This document shows, piece after piece, positions 19,279-28,682 of a DNA stretch of 64,000 nt. The notes below the pieces were generated by a model, which was not told the DNA's origin, did no database searches, and saw nothing but the letters and a program-made list of their open reading frames with translations. Position numbers and translations under genes: made by a program. The stretch spans positions 62,001-126,000 of the forward strand of contig JAKFUV010000003.1 of the NCBI GenBank assembly GCA_021732485.1, in the 5' to 3' direction. The stretch is from Hyphomicrobium sp. GTDB lineage: Bacteria; Pseudomonadota; Alphaproteobacteria; Rhizobiales; Hyphomicrobiaceae. Position 1 is the stretch's first letter. Each line of letters begins with the position of its first letter.

Positions 19279-20045
19279 GCGCTTGCATCTCCGTCATCGG
19301 TGCGCGATGGCCCACGCAGTTTGCCGGCAGCGATCATGGCGCGCTCGGCGTCGCATAGAGCGGTCGGTGTGCCGACATGCATCCACAGGCCGTTGAGGTC
19401 GATGCCGAAAACTTTCTGGCGTGCGATGGCCACGTCCCAAAGTTTGTTCAACGAAAACGGACCCTTCGGGGCATTGTCAAAGAGCCGGGGATGGGCGATC
19501 GAGACGCCGCAAAAAACGTAAGGTTCGGTCGTGTCTCGACCTGCGCGAACCAGCATGCCGCCAGTCTGCACCGCGAAATCGCCGCGACCATCGTAGCCGA
19601 GGCTGGCCGACGCGGGCGCTATGAGCATGAGGCTGTCCATGCGCGCGTCATCCCACGCGCTGATCATGGACTCGAGAACGCTCAAACCATGTTCGATCCA
19701 AACCGAATCCGAATTGTGGATGAAGAACGGCTGATCGTGAAACTGGTGGAGTGCTCGTGCAACGCCACCACCAGTGTCCAACAGTCCATCGCGCTCATCC
19801 GAAATCGTGATTTGAGGTGCCGTTCGCGCAGCGAGATGCTTTATCAATGCATCCGCGAGGTAGTGCACGTTGACGACGGCATGTGTCACGCCCGCCGCAG
19901 CCAGACGATCGAGCACATGATCGATAAGTGCTCGTCCGGCGAGTGACACCATGGGCTTCGGAATTTGCTCGGTGAGCGGGCGCATGCGTGAGCCGAGGCC
20001 AGCACCGAGCACGAAAGCCGAGGTCGGTCGTCGGGGCGGCATCAT
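19275..20045 (-). CDS. sugar-1-phosphate nucleotidyltransferase (MurU-like)
   Basis: A 256-residue nucleotidyltransferase. The N-terminal signature FVLGAGLGSRMRPLTEQIPKP holds the nucleotide- and phosphate-binding loop. HYLADALIKHL and the metal-binding Asp in FIHNSDSVW follow, so catalysis of NTP + sugar-1-P to NDP-sugar + PPi is expected. Next to a phosphotransferase related to AmgK, the best proposal is MurU, which makes UDP-N-acetylmuramate during peptidoglycan recycling; this is inference from context. It overlaps addB by four bases and follows the TsaE-kinase gene by 24 bases. Related mannose-1-phosphate transferases are the alternative. Confidence 0.88.
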   Translation of the reverse strand: MMPPRRPTSAFVLGAGLGSRMRPLTEQIPKPMVSLAGRALIDHVLDRLAAAGVTHAVVNVHYLADALIKHLAARTAPQITISDERDGLLDTGGGVARALHQFHDQPFFIHNSDSVWIEHGLSVLESMISAWDDARMDSLMLIAPASASLGYDGRGDFAVQTGGMLVRAGRDTTEPYVFCGVSIAHPRLFDNAPKGPFSLNKLWDVAIARQKVFGIDLNGLWMHVGTPTALCDAERAMIAAGKLRGPSRTDDGDASA

Positions 20046-20069
20046 CGCGTGCTCACTTCGGCTTACGGT

Positions 20070-21617
20070 TCAAATCGTCAGGGGGCGGCGGCGCAGAGCG
20101 GCGGGCATGTGCTCGTCGTACCACGCGCGCAGATCTACCAGTTCAGGATGCTGCAAATTTCGGTCAAGATAGTCGAACAGCCTCGGCATATGGGCCAGAT
20201 ACTGGCGTTTTCCGTCACGCTTGGCGAGGCGCGCGAAAATACCTAAAATTTTCGTCGTGCGTTGAGCCCCAAGCACCGCATAGGCGACGCGAAATTGAGT
20301 GGCATCGAAGTTTGGCTCTAGACGCGAAACCGCGTCGACGTAGCGCGCGAGACATGCGCTCTCGATGTCGGTCGAAACATCGACGCGGGCATCCTGAAGC
20401 AGCGATACGAGATCATATGCAGGCGGCCCTGTCATTGCGTCTTGGAAATCAATCACGCCGACATTGCGCGGCGGCGGTCTGTTATCGAGCGCAATGAGGT
20501 TTGGCGAGTGATAGTCGCGCAGGAGCCAACCGGTTGGGCCTGCCAGAACCGTCGCGAACAGCGGCGACCATGCCGCGATAAACGACGCCCGGATTTTGTC
20601 TGATGCCGGTGCGCCGAGGGCCGCTGGCCAAAACCAATCAAGCAACAGCGTCACCTCAATCGACAGGATGCGCGTATCGAGCGGTGCCAACCGTTGCACC
20701 GCGCCGTCGAGCAATGAAAGGCTGTGCTCTGGTGGATGCGCGCGCAATGCAACCAGTGTATCGGTTGCAGCTTGCCATAGCGGCAACTGCGCGGCGCCGC
20801 GTTTCAGTTCGGCGCCAAAAACCGCGTCGCCAAAATCCTCGATGAGCAGCAAACCTGCATCAAGATCCGCGACCAGAATTTCAGGCGCCGAGATGCCGCG
20901 TTCACGCAGCGCATTGGAAATTGCGACGAATGGGCGGACATCTTCGGCAAGATGTGCGATGCGGCTATACGGCAGGCCGTCTTGGACGGCGGGCCCGTCG
21001 GCTTGATGCGGAGAATCCATCAGCAGCGCGCGCCGGCCATCGCTCGCGGTCAACCGTGCGTAGCGGCGAGGTGATGCATCTCCCTGCAAATAGCTGACGT
21101 GAACGGTCGGATTGGCCCACTCACCTGCGCCTTGCAAAAACGCTCGGACGTCAGCGAAGCGTTGCAACCGCTGAGCGGCGTGTGGCGGCGCTGAAAGCAC
21201 GATGCTGCGCCGGTCGCAGCCTTCCGCCTCACTCAGCTCGATTGAGAGCGACGCTTCGCCCAGCCGGCCGTCAGCGCGCTCGGGCCATTCGATCAGCGCA
21301 ACACCCGTTTTCATGACATCGTCTAGGCCAAGCTCATCGAGCTCGTCGGCCGATGTAATGCGATACAAATCGACGTGGGCGATTTCAAACCGCGAACACG
21401 CGTATGTCTGCATCAACGTAAACGTGGGACTTGGGACGTCGAGAAACCAATCGTGCGTCGCCGCCCGGATTAAGGCGCGTGCCACGGTCGTCTTGCCGGC
21501 GCCGAGATCACCGCTGAGCGTGACCAGATCGCCAGGCGCGAGCATCAACGCGACCTCTTCGGCAAGGCGCGTCAATCCAGGCTCAGTCAGATTGTCGATG
21601 CGAAGGGTGAGGGTCAT
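20070..21617 (-). CDS. tsaE: TsaE ATPase fused to an aminoglycoside-phosphotransferase-type sugar kinase
   Basis: A 515-residue two-domain protein. Residues 1-150 are TsaE, the ATPase needed with TsaB and TsaD to make t6A37 in tRNA; its Walker A is SGDLGAGKTT (Lys42) and PSPTFTLMQTY and the IEWPER block are present. Residues 165-500 are an APH-fold kinase with the catalytic loop LLRDYHSPNL (Asp368, Asn373) and the metal Asp390 in VIDFQDAMTGP. That domain resembles AmgK, which phosphorylates N-acetylmuramate at the anomeric position. The nucleotidyltransferase downstream fits the next recycling step. The fusion is known in alphaproteobacteria. It starts 11 bases after the DivL-like gene. Confidence 0.9.
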   Translation of the reverse strand: MTLTLRIDNLTEPGLTRLAEEVALMLAPGDLVTLSGDLGAGKTTVARALIRAATHDWFLDVPSPTFTLMQTYACSRFEIAHVDLYRITSADELDELGLDDVMKTGVALIEWPERADGRLGEASLSIELSEAEGCDRRSIVLSAPPHAAQRLQRFADVRAFLQGAGEWANPTVHVSYLQGDASPRRYARLTASDGRRALLMDSPHQADGPAVQDGLPYSRIAHLAEDVRPFVAISNALRERGISAPEILVADLDAGLLLIEDFGDAVFGAELKRGAAQLPLWQAATDTLVALRAHPPEHSLSLLDGAVQRLAPLDTRILSIEVTLLLDWFWPAALGAPASDKIRASFIAAWSPLFATVLAGPTGWLLRDYHSPNLIALDNRPPPRNVGVIDFQDAMTGPPAYDLVSLLQDARVDVSTDIESACLARYVDAVSRLEPNFDATQFRVAYAVLGAQRTTKILGIFARLAKRDGKRQYLAHMPRLFDYLDRNLQHPELVDLRAWYDEHMPAALRRRPLTI

Positions 21618-21628
21618 TGGGCGAGAGT

Positions 21629-24250
21629 TTACGCGGCCTTGCTGCGCGGTGCCACTACGCTTCCGCTGCCATCCTCAGTCGGAATGGGACGTTCAGGGAT
21701 TCTAACCGTCACTTGAGTGCCACGATTTTCTTCCGACTGGATGTCGATCGTGCCGCCGTGCAGTTCAACCAGGCTTTTGGCGATAGAAAGGCCGAGCCCT
21801 GCGCCGCGATGTTTACCACCCTGGCTGCGGCTCTCGAAACGCTGGAAAACGCGATCCAACTGATCCTGCGGAATGCCGACGCCCTGGTCCGCAACGCGGA
21901 AAACCATGCTGCCGGCCTCGCGCCAGCACTCCACGTGAACCGTATCATACGGCTTGGAGAAGCCGACCGCGTTCGACAGCAAATTGTAGAGCACCTGGCG
22001 CATGCGTACTTCATCCGCCATCATCTCATTGGCGTCAGGGGCGACGATGATGTTGATGCTCAGCTTCGAACGGTTGGACCGTTCGAGAATTCCAAGCGTG
22101 GCCGCATCGATGATCGTGCGCACGCCGATTGGTGCCAGCTTCAATTCCACGCTACCGGCATCGATTGTCGCCAGATCGAGAATGTCATCGATGATGGCGA
22201 GCAATGTTTTTGACGACGCCATGATGTCGGAGACATATTCGCGCTGCTTGTCGTTCAGGTCGCCGGTATAACGCTCGGCCATCATTTGGGAAAAGCCGAT
22301 GATGTTCGTCAGCGGTTGTCTGAGCTCGTAGGAAATGTGGCTGATGAACTTGGTCTTAAGCCGATCCGCTGCAATAAGCGCGTCGTTGCGCTCAAGCAAC
22401 GTCCGCTCGGCCCGCGCGGCAACCGTGACATCGGCGAACGTCAGCAGCGACGCGCCATCCGGCAAGGGCATCATGGCATAGTCGATGACGCTGGCGTCAG
22501 CACGAACCATTTGGCCGTGGAAATCGTCACGCTCGTCCAGCAGTGCCGTCGCGGCTTGGCTGATGCGGTCCCATTTCTCCCCGTCGTCGTGGCCCCGTGA
22601 TACCATAGCGATCACGTCGTCGATGTGAGGAAACTCCGAGAGTTTACGATTGTCGATGTCCCAGATGCTTGAAAATGCGGCGTTGTAAAGCTTCAGACGG
22701 CCGTCCGTGCCAAACACCGCGACGCCTTCCTTTAGGCTGTCCAGCGTCTCACGCTGCACGTCAATCAATGCGTTATAGCGGCCTTCCAAAGATCGCTGCT
22801 CGGTCTGGTCGGCAAACAAATACGTGACGCCACCGTCGGGCCGCTGCTCGCCTATCACATGCACGATGCGGCCATCAGTGAGATGCCAATGCTCTTCAAT
22901 CTCGGTGCCAGTTCGATAACAGGCGAGCACCTGAGCTTTCCAGTCTCGATAGTTGACGACCGTGGGCAGTTTGGCCTGCTCGCGCAGACGGTCGAGAACG
23001 GCGCTGTCCGACGGCCGGGTTTTGAGCCAGTCGGCATCGAGCTGCCAGAGGTTCGCATACGCGTTGTTGAAAAAAACCAAGATTTGATCTCGATTGAAAA
23101 TCGCAACTGCGGTTTCGACTCGATCGAGTGTGCGATCGTAAGCCGCAATCTGGCGTTCGAGTTCGCCTTGCACGGATTCGATGGCCGTCACGTCCATTGC
23201 GGCGCCGGCTGAAACATCGTCGATCGGCAACACGACGACATCGTGCGGCTTGCGCTCGCCACCGGCGACGAGATGCACGCGGCTGCGATAGCTGGTGCCA
23301 AGCGCGATGGCCTTGCTGACGGCTTTTCGCTGACGGCTTTCGAGCAATTCGATTTGCCGTTCGAGAACTTCAAGTTCGCTTTTGGCATCAACGGCTGCAA
23401 CATAAGCCGTGTTCACCCAGATCAGGCGGGCATCGGAGTCGCGCAGCCAGGTTGGCATCGGCAGCGTGTTGAGAAGCGCCCGGCTCGATCGAATGTCGCG
23501 CGCCAGGGCGGCGTGCTGGGCGAGAATGTTCGACAATTCGACCTTGTACCCTGAGATGTCTTTGAACCGCAGCACGGCGCGGCCACCCGCGGCGCGGCCC
23601 TCCGCTTCGAAGGTGCCGCCGGCTTGCGTCTTCAAGATGAGATTGAAGGAGCGCCCGGTTGCGAACAATTCGTCCAGTCCGGCTTTCAAAACCAGCGCGC
23701 TGTTTGCGTCGAGCCACTGGCTGAACCGCAAAACATCTGTGTTGGTTTCCGGCAGCCCCGCAACGCCGGTGAGCGCTTGAACGACGATTCTGACGGCTTG
23801 CCCAGGCTCCCATAAAATCAGCACCTGCGGCTCGGCGCGGATGATCGCGTCGGCGGCGGCGAGACTGCGGCGCAGATGCAGGCTTTCGGCCTTGGCATTA
23901 CGGGCATCGTGGCGCGCACCTCTGGCGATGTGCCAAACAATCAAACCCGACAAAAAGCTCGCCGCCGCAACGCCGGCCATCAGTGACAGGTGTCGCAAAT
24001 CCCAGTCAGCCGGTTGCTCGCCCTGCCCAGCCAGGTAGAGCGCGAGCAATGCTGTCACGCATCCAATCGAGGCCAGCAGCAGCAACGCCAGCTGCCGCTT
24101 GGTGGTCTTGGTCTGAGTGCGGGTTGCACGGGCGCGCATTGGCTCTCTGTCGATGGTCGGGGCAAAGGGACGCGACGACGCAGAGACTAGTCGGCCGGCT
24201 GAAAAGGACGGCGAGTGGACAGGCGAACGAATGACGCGCGTCGGGGACAC
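21629..24250 (-). CDS. divL: DivL-like PAS sensor kinase with tyrosine in place of the phospho-acceptor histidine
   Basis: An 873-residue membrane kinase. Two transmembrane segments lie near residues 53-73 and 88-108. Several PAS-type segments follow (about 130-230, 255-345, 370-470 and 490-590). The dimerisation helix at about 635 reads FISHISYELRQPL, so Tyr641 sits exactly where other kinases have His. The ATPase domain keeps the N-box LYNLLSNAVGFSKP, DQGVGIP and GLGLSIAK. Caulobacter DivL has the same His-to-Tyr change and works as a signalling partner of CckA and DivK upstream of CtrA rather than by autophosphorylating. The position between ahcY and tsaE fits. The start is uncertain; an ATG at about residue 38 would remove a basic N-terminus. 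Confidence 0.85.
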   Translation of the reverse strand: MSPTRVIRSPVHSPSFSAGRLVSASSRPFAPTIDREPMRARATRTQTKTTKRQLALLLLASIGCVTALLALYLAGQGEQPADWDLRHLSLMAGVAAASFLSGLIVWHIARGARHDARNAKAESLHLRRSLAAADAIIRAEPQVLILWEPGQAVRIVVQALTGVAGLPETNTDVLRFSQWLDANSALVLKAGLDELFATGRSFNLILKTQAGGTFEAEGRAAGGRAVLRFKDISGYKVELSNILAQHAALARDIRSSRALLNTLPMPTWLRDSDARLIWVNTAYVAAVDAKSELEVLERQIELLESRQRKAVSKAIALGTSYRSRVHLVAGGERKPHDVVVLPIDDVSAGAAMDVTAIESVQGELERQIAAYDRTLDRVETAVAIFNRDQILVFFNNAYANLWQLDADWLKTRPSDSAVLDRLREQAKLPTVVNYRDWKAQVLACYRTGTEIEEHWHLTDGRIVHVIGEQRPDGGVTYLFADQTEQRSLEGRYNALIDVQRETLDSLKEGVAVFGTDGRLKLYNAAFSSIWDIDNRKLSEFPHIDDVIAMVSRGHDDGEKWDRISQAATALLDERDDFHGQMVRADASVIDYAMMPLPDGASLLTFADVTVAARAERTLLERNDALIAADRLKTKFISHISYELRQPLTNIIGFSQMMAERYTGDLNDKQREYVSDIMASSKTLLAIIDDILDLATIDAGSVELKLAPIGVRTIIDAATLGILERSNRSKLSINIIVAPDANEMMADEVRMRQVLYNLLSNAVGFSKPYDTVHVECWREAGSMVFRVADQGVGIPQDQLDRVFQRFESRSQGGKHRGAGLGLSIAKSLVELHGGTIDIQSEENRGTQVTVRIPERPIPTEDGSGSVVAPRSKAA

Positions 24251-24320
24251 GAATCAATCCCCGGAGTATGAAGCACAGTGGCGCTAGCCTGCCACTATTG
24301 CCAACGCCCAAGACCGCAAA

Positions 24321-24347
24321 CGGCGCCCGGGTGTTTCCCAGGCGCCG
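24321..24347 (-). terminator. hairpin after ahcY, weak terminator
   Basis: An imperfect stem: CGGCGCC pairs with GGCGCCG, then one mismatch, then GGG/CCC around a 5-nt loop. It lies about 45 bases after the ahcY stop on the minus strand. The following tract is only TTT, so termination is likely partial and read-through into the DivL-like gene possible. Confidence 0.45.
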
Positions 24348-24390
24348 CGAAATGCTTGCGTTGATCGGCGGCTTGAGCGGCGATCGATCC

Positions 24391-25797
24391 TCAATACCGG
24401 TAGTGGTCGGGCTTATACGGCCCCTCGGGCGCTACACCGATGTACGATGACTGATCGGGGCGCAGTTTGGTCAGCTTGACGCCGATTTTCGCGAGGTGGA
24501 GCAGCGCGACCTTTTCGTCGAGGTGCTTGGGCAGCGTGTAGACCTTGGTTTCGTATTTGGCCGTGTTGTTCCAAAGCTCGATCTGCGCCAGCGTCTGATT
24601 GGTAAAGGATGCTGACATCACGAACGAGGGATGACCCATGGCATTGCCGAGGTTCACGAGCCGGCCCTCCGACAGCAGAATGATGCGCTTGCCATCGGGG
24701 AATTCGATCTCATCGACCTGCGGCTTGACGTTGTGCCATTTGAAGTTCTTCAGCGCCGCCACTTGGATCTCGTTATCGAAGTGGCCGATGTTGCAGACAA
24801 TGGCGCGATCTTTCATCGCCCGCATGTGATCGGCGGTGATGACATCCTTATTGCCGGTGGCCGTGACGAAGATATCGGCGCGGGTGACGGCGTCTTCCAT
24901 GGTCGTAACTTCATAGCCTTCCATCGCCGCCTGCAAGGCACAGATGGGATCGATTTCCGACACCATGACCCGGCAACCGGCTTGACGCATCGAGGCTGCA
25001 GAGCCTTTGCCGACATCGCCGAAGCCGGCGATCATGGCAACCTTGCCAGCCATCATGACGTCAGTTCCTCGGCGAATACCGTCGACCAGAGATTCACGGC
25101 AGCCATAGAGGTTGTCGAATTTTGACTTGGTGACGGCGTCGTTGACGTTGATGGCCGGGAACAGCAGCTTGCCGGCCTTCTGCATCTCATACAGACGGTG
25201 CACGCCGGTGGTGGTTTCTTCCGACACGCCCTTGATGTTTTTGGCGAGAGCCGCAAACCAGCCCTTCGGCTTTTCTGTCAATGTTTTCTTGAGTAGTGCG
25301 AAGAACACTTCTTCTTCTTCGGACCCTGGCGTGTCGAGGAAGGCGGTGTCGCCCTGCTCGGCGCGGAGGCCGAGATGGACAAACATGGTCGCGTCGCCGC
25401 CGTCGTCCAGGATCATGTTCGGCATGCCGCCGTCGGCCCATTCGAAGAGTTTACGGGTGTAATCCCAGTAATCGACGAGGCTTTCGCCCTTCCATGCAAA
25501 CACCGGGATACCCGCTGCGGCGACGGCTGCGGCGGCATGATCCTGGGTCGAATAGATATTGCACGACACCCAGCGAATATCGGCTCCAAGCGCGGTCAAT
25601 GTCTCGATCAGCACTGCCGTCTGGATGGTCATATGCAACGACCCGGCGATGCGGGCGCCTTTCAGCGGCTGCGATTTGCCGTATTCCGCCCGTGTCGCCA
25701 TCAGGCCTGGCATCTCGGTTTCAGCGATCGCAATCTCCTTGCGACCCCATTCGGCGAGGCTCAAGTCTTTGACGATGTGGTCGTTGAACGCGCTCAT
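24391..25797 (-). CDS. ahcY: adenosylhomocysteinase
   Basis: Hydrolyses S-adenosylhomocysteine to adenosine and homocysteine with tightly bound NAD, removing the product that inhibits methyltransferases. The product is 468 residues from the ATG at 25797, which has AAAAAGGAG upstream; the longer open frame is leader sequence. Diagnostic parts are [15 protein letters not shown], the Lys and Asp block in the catalytic domain ([15 protein letters not shown]), the NAD loop [10 protein letters not shown], and the C-terminal KPDHYRY that closes over the cofactor of the neighbouring subunit. It heads the minus-strand block that continues into the DivL-like gene. Confidence 0.97.
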   Translation of the reverse strand: MSAFNDHIVKDLSLAEWGRKEIAIAETEMPGLMATRAEYGKSQPLKGARIAGSLHMTIQTAVLIETLTALGADIRWVSCNIYSTQDHAAAAVAAAGIPVFAWKGESLVDYWDYTRKLFEWADGGMPNMILDDGGDATMFVHLGLRAEQGDTAFLDTPGSEEEEVFFALLKKTLTEKPKGWFAALAKNIKGVSEETTTGVHRLYEMQKAGKLLFPAINVNDAVTKSKFDNLYGCRESLVDGIRRGTDVMMAGKVAMIAGFGDVGKGSAASMRQAGCRVMVSEIDPICALQAAMEGYEVTTMEDAVTRADIFVTATGNKDVITADHMRAMKDRAIVCNIGHFDNEIQVAALKNFKWHNVKPQVDEIEFPDGKRIILLSEGRLVNLGNAMGHPSFVMSASFTNQTLAQIELWNNTAKYETKVYTLPKHLDEKVALLHLAKIGVKLTKLRPDQSSYIGVAPEGPYKPDHYRY

Positions 25798-26069
25798 CTC
25801 AGCTCCTTTTTGGGATCGCGGCGGACGGTAGGCAGGAGGCAAACCCCTGGTGCGACAGGCGGTCTCACGGTCATATTTTGCGGGCATCGCCGTAAAAATA
25901 TTTTCGCTGCCGCAACGGGCTATAGCGGAACAGGCCCACCGTCGCAACAAGATATAAACAACTCTTTATGTCGCGTTGCGGGCGTTCGTCATGCGCGTCC
26001 GAAGTGGATAAACCCGCAGATTCAAAGCGTTGCAATTCAATCGTAGCCAATGATATCAAGTTTAAATTC

Positions 26070-26084
26070 TTAATATGGAATTAA
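26070..26084 (+). promoter_or_regulatory. candidate CtrA box upstream of the TadG-like gene
   Basis: TTAA-TATGGAA-TTAA matches the CtrA full site TTAA-N7-TTAA exactly. It lies about 145 bases before the TadG-like start in a markedly AT-rich 150-base stretch between divergent genes. Tad/Flp pilus genes are known CtrA targets in some alphaproteobacteria. Because the region is AT-rich, a chance match cannot be excluded. Confidence 0.4.
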
Positions 26085-26227
26085 AAGTAAGTATAAAATT
26101 TGAATAAAATGCCAATAATCGTGTTTTTTGAAGTGGAAATGCGGGTAAAAACGTCCAGCTCTGTTTAGTAATGCTTAAACTGATCGAGTATTACACCAAT
26201 CCTGCCAAAATGTGCAGGAGGACTACA

Positions 26228-27730
26228 ATGACGACCCGAGAAGGAGTGCGAGACGGTCTCGCCCAGTTGCCCGTGGGGGCGGCTGAAAGCCAATGCCGCG
26301 CGACTGACCGGATGCGCAAGCGTCTCGGTGAGTTCGCGCAAGATTCAGCCGGCGACGTTCTGATCATGTTCGGACTGATGGCGATACTCATGTTCGCCAT
26401 GATTGGCGCTGCCGTCGATACCGGCCGCTGGCTCAATGCCCGCGACCAGACGGTCAATGCCATCGACGCTGCGGTGCTCGCCGCAGGTCGCGCGCTGCAA
26501 ACCAACGGTGGCAACCAAGTCGCCGCCATCGCGGTTGCGGACAAATATTACGCTGCGGCGGTGTCGAACCGCCTCAAGATGAAGAGCGATACGATCAAGT
26601 TTGTCGTGGTCGACAACGGCACTTCCGTGACCGCGACGGGCACGGCGGTGATCGCCACGCCGTTTATGAGTTTTGGTGGCGTGAAAGAACTGCCGTTGAT
26701 CAAGGAGACCGCCAGCGCATATTCGAAGGCGACGCTCGCGGTCGGCGGCAATGCTGAACTCAACCTCGAGATCGCCATGATGCTCGATACGTCGGGTTCG
26801 ATGTGTGACGGCGGCGCGTCCCCGTGCACCACCGGCACCAAGATCAACGACATGAAGACGGCGGCGAAGGATCTGATCGACATCGTTGTCTGGCAGGATC
26901 AGTCCAAGTTCACATCGAAAGTCGCGCTGATCCCGTTCTCGGCTGACGTGCGTCCGCCGACGGGCTTTCCGACCAGTGTCATGACGACGGGCGTCTCGAA
27001 CTTTGCGCGTTCCGTTACGACCGGCAGTGGCAAGAAGAAGACGACGACCTACTACTATTTCGCCCCTTCAGTGTGCGTCGGCGAGCGCAGCGGTGCGAAC
27101 AAGTACACCGATGTCGTTGCCTCTTCGACGAACCCCGTGACGCGCATCTACAATGACGTCGGTAATTCTTCGGCGACGTCGGCATCCTGTCAGATCGCGT
27201 CGCAAAACGCGGTTGTGCCGTTAACGAGCGACACGACCGTTCTGAAGAACAAGGTCACGAGCCTTGTCGCTCAGGGTGGTACGGCCGGGCATGTCGGCAC
27301 GGCATGGTCTTACTATGCGCTGTCGCCGAATTGGTCTTCGCTGTTCACGGGTTCTAGTGCGCCCGCCGCTTACGGCGACGACAAGCGCAAGAAGATCGCG
27401 ATTCTGATGACGGACGGCGAGTATAACTACACGTATGACCCTGATAAGGCTGGAACGACGGACACCGCCGGCACCAACAACTCGGCGTTGTCACTCAACG
27501 GTCAGTCCTCGGCCAGTCAGGCGACGCAAATCTGCACGCAGATGAAGGCGCGCGGTATCGAGGTTTACACGATTGGTTATGCGCTCGGCGGCAACCAGAC
27601 AGCGATCAATACGCTGAGCAATTGCGCGACCGACTCGACCAAGTTCTACAACGCCGCGAACGGCGACGAAATCAAGCAGGCCTTCCGCGATATCGCGCTG
27701 AAGATCTCCAGCTTGTACTTGTCTCAGTAA
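26228..27730 (+). CDS. TadG-like pilus-associated protein with von Willebrand factor A domain
   Basis: A 500-residue protein starting at ATG 26228, chosen because AGGAGG lies six bases upstream. A single transmembrane helix with a TadE/TadG-like Gly-Asp junction (SAGDVLIMFGLMAILMF, residues 40-57) is followed by the typical GRWLNARDQTVNAIDAAVLAAGRAL. The vWA domain has a MIDAS metal site MLDTSGS (Asp187, Ser189, Ser191) and the later ILMTDGEYN. TadG proteins are secreted or surface-exposed parts of Flp/Tad pilus systems. No other tad gene is in the window, so this is an orphan copy. It is single-gene, with a CtrA-box match upstream and a terminator downstream. Confidence 0.9.
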   Translation: MTTREGVRDGLAQLPVGAAESQCRATDRMRKRLGEFAQDSAGDVLIMFGLMAILMFAMIGAAVDTGRWLNARDQTVNAIDAAVLAAGRALQTNGGNQVAAIAVADKYYAAAVSNRLKMKSDTIKFVVVDNGTSVTATGTAVIATPFMSFGGVKELPLIKETASAYSKATLAVGGNAELNLEIAMMLDTSGSMCDGGASPCTTGTKINDMKTAAKDLIDIVVWQDQSKFTSKVALIPFSADVRPPTGFPTSVMTTGVSNFARSVTTGSGKKKTTTYYYFAPSVCVGERSGANKYTDVVASSTNPVTRIYNDVGNSSATSASCQIASQNAVVPLTSDTTVLKNKVTSLVAQGGTAGHVGTAWSYYALSPNWSSLFTGSSAPAAYGDDKRKKIAILMTDGEYNYTYDPDKAGTTDTAGTNNSALSLNGQSSASQATQICTQMKARGIEVYTIGYALGGNQTAINTLSNCATDSTKFYNAANGDEIKQAFRDIALKISSLYLSQ

Positions 27731-27760
27731 GCGGACCGTTGAAACCTCCTGCACCGGAAT

Positions 27761-27796
27761 CGAGGGCGTCTCACCAGACGTCCTCGTTTTCTTTTT
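27761..27796 (+). terminator. intrinsic terminator after the TadG-like gene
   Basis: CGAGGGCGTC pairs with GACGTCCTCG (27761-27770 with 27777-27786, one G-T wobble) around a 6-nt loop and is followed by TTTTCTTTTT. It stands between the TadG-like gene and the convergent PTS operon. Confidence 0.85.
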
Positions 27797-27829
27797 GGAA
27801 GGCGCGCGCTGGGGTCGAGATTGACGGCG

Positions 27830-28135
27830 TTAGTCGTCGCCGACGCATTCCTCGTCGAAGCCTGCCTCGACCAGCGCCACCAGGGCTTGCAGCGCTTCCG
27901 GCCCTTGCGGACCTTCCGCCGAAATGTGCAATTCCGATCCCGGTCCTGCCGCCAGCATCATCAACCCCATGATCGATGTTCCACCCACCGCCTGGCCGTC
28001 GCGTGTGACGATGACATTCGCGTTATAGTTTTCCGCGCATTTGACGAACTTGGCCGAGGCCCGCGCGTGCAGGCCCTTGATGTTGCGGATGATGACGACG
28101 GCCTCGGGCCGCGGACTATTGACGAGTTCAGGCAT
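27830..28135 (-). CDS. ptsH: phosphocarrier protein HPr
   Basis: HPr carries phosphate from enzyme I to EIIA proteins. The 101-residue product has the active His23 in GLHARASAKFV and the regulatory Ser54 in GGTSIMGLMML, the site phosphorylated by HPr kinase. It starts 17 bases after the EIIA gene stop, with GAGGA before the ATG, and is the last gene of the chvI-chvG-hprK-EIIA-ptsH run. No sugar permease is encoded nearby, so it belongs to the regulatory PTS of alphaproteobacteria rather than to sugar uptake. Confidence 0.95.
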   Translation of the reverse strand: MPELVNSPRPEAVVIIRNIKGLHARASAKFVKCAENYNANVIVTRDGQAVGGTSIMGLMMLAAGPGSELHISAEGPQGPEALQALVALVEAGFDEECVGDD

Positions 28136-28152
28136 CCGATCCTCTTAATGCC

Positions 28153-28554
28153 CTACTCGCCCGACAGCTCTTGGCTCGCAACCTTGATATATTTGCGGCC
28201 CGCATCACGAGCCAAGCTCACGGCCTGCGCCAACGGCAGTTCGCCGCGAATGCTCGCGAGTTTGACTAGGATCGGCAAATTGATGCCAGCGATCACCTCG
28301 GCCTTAGCTTCGTCCATGACCGAGATGGCGAGGTTGGACGGCGTACCGCCGAACATATCGGTGAGAATGATCACGCCCTTGCCGCTATTGACCCGGCGCA
28401 CCGCGTTTAAGATTTCGAGGCGGCGCGCGTCCATGTCGTCGTCAGGACCAATGGCCACCGTCTCTAAGCCGAGCTGGCGTCCCACCACATGCTCAAGCGC
28501 GTGACGAAATTCCGTCGCGAGGCCGCCATGGGTTACGATAACCAGACCGATCAT
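28153..28554 (-). CDS. PTS EIIA component, mannose-type, regulatory
   Basis: A 133-residue EIIA of the mannose (fructose-like) class. His9 in IVTHGGLA is the phosphorylated residue, and the core ILTDMFGGTPSNLA is the family signature. In Hyphomicrobiales this protein has no membrane EIIB/EIIC partner and acts as a phosphorylation-dependent regulator with HPr and HprK. ATG 28554 is used; a TTG at 28569 would add five residues. No good ribosome site is seen for either. It lies between hprK and ptsH. Confidence 0.93.
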   Translation of the reverse strand: MIGLVIVTHGGLATEFRHALEHVVGRQLGLETVAIGPDDDMDARRLEILNAVRRVNSGKGVIILTDMFGGTPSNLAISVMDEAKAEVIAGINLPILVKLASIRGELPLAQAVSLARDAGRKYIKVASQELSGE

Positions 28555-28682
28555 GGGCAATGGGGCCAATTAGAAGTGCTGTGGACGGCGCACGATGTAG
28601 GTATGCCGGATCATGCGCGGGAAAGTGGCAAGGCTTGATGATCCGCGCAAGTGGTTTTAAGGCACGGCGTGCAGGCAAAATT

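Noticed and set aside
25798-25950. SAH or SAM-II riboswitch before ahcY
   Set aside because: The leader has GC-rich partly repeated segments, but I could not match the conserved core of either riboswitch class. A covariance-model search would decide.
25951-26170. AT-rich tract as a replication origin
   Set aside because: It is a divergent promoter region; no DnaA-box cluster, dnaA or parAB gene is near.
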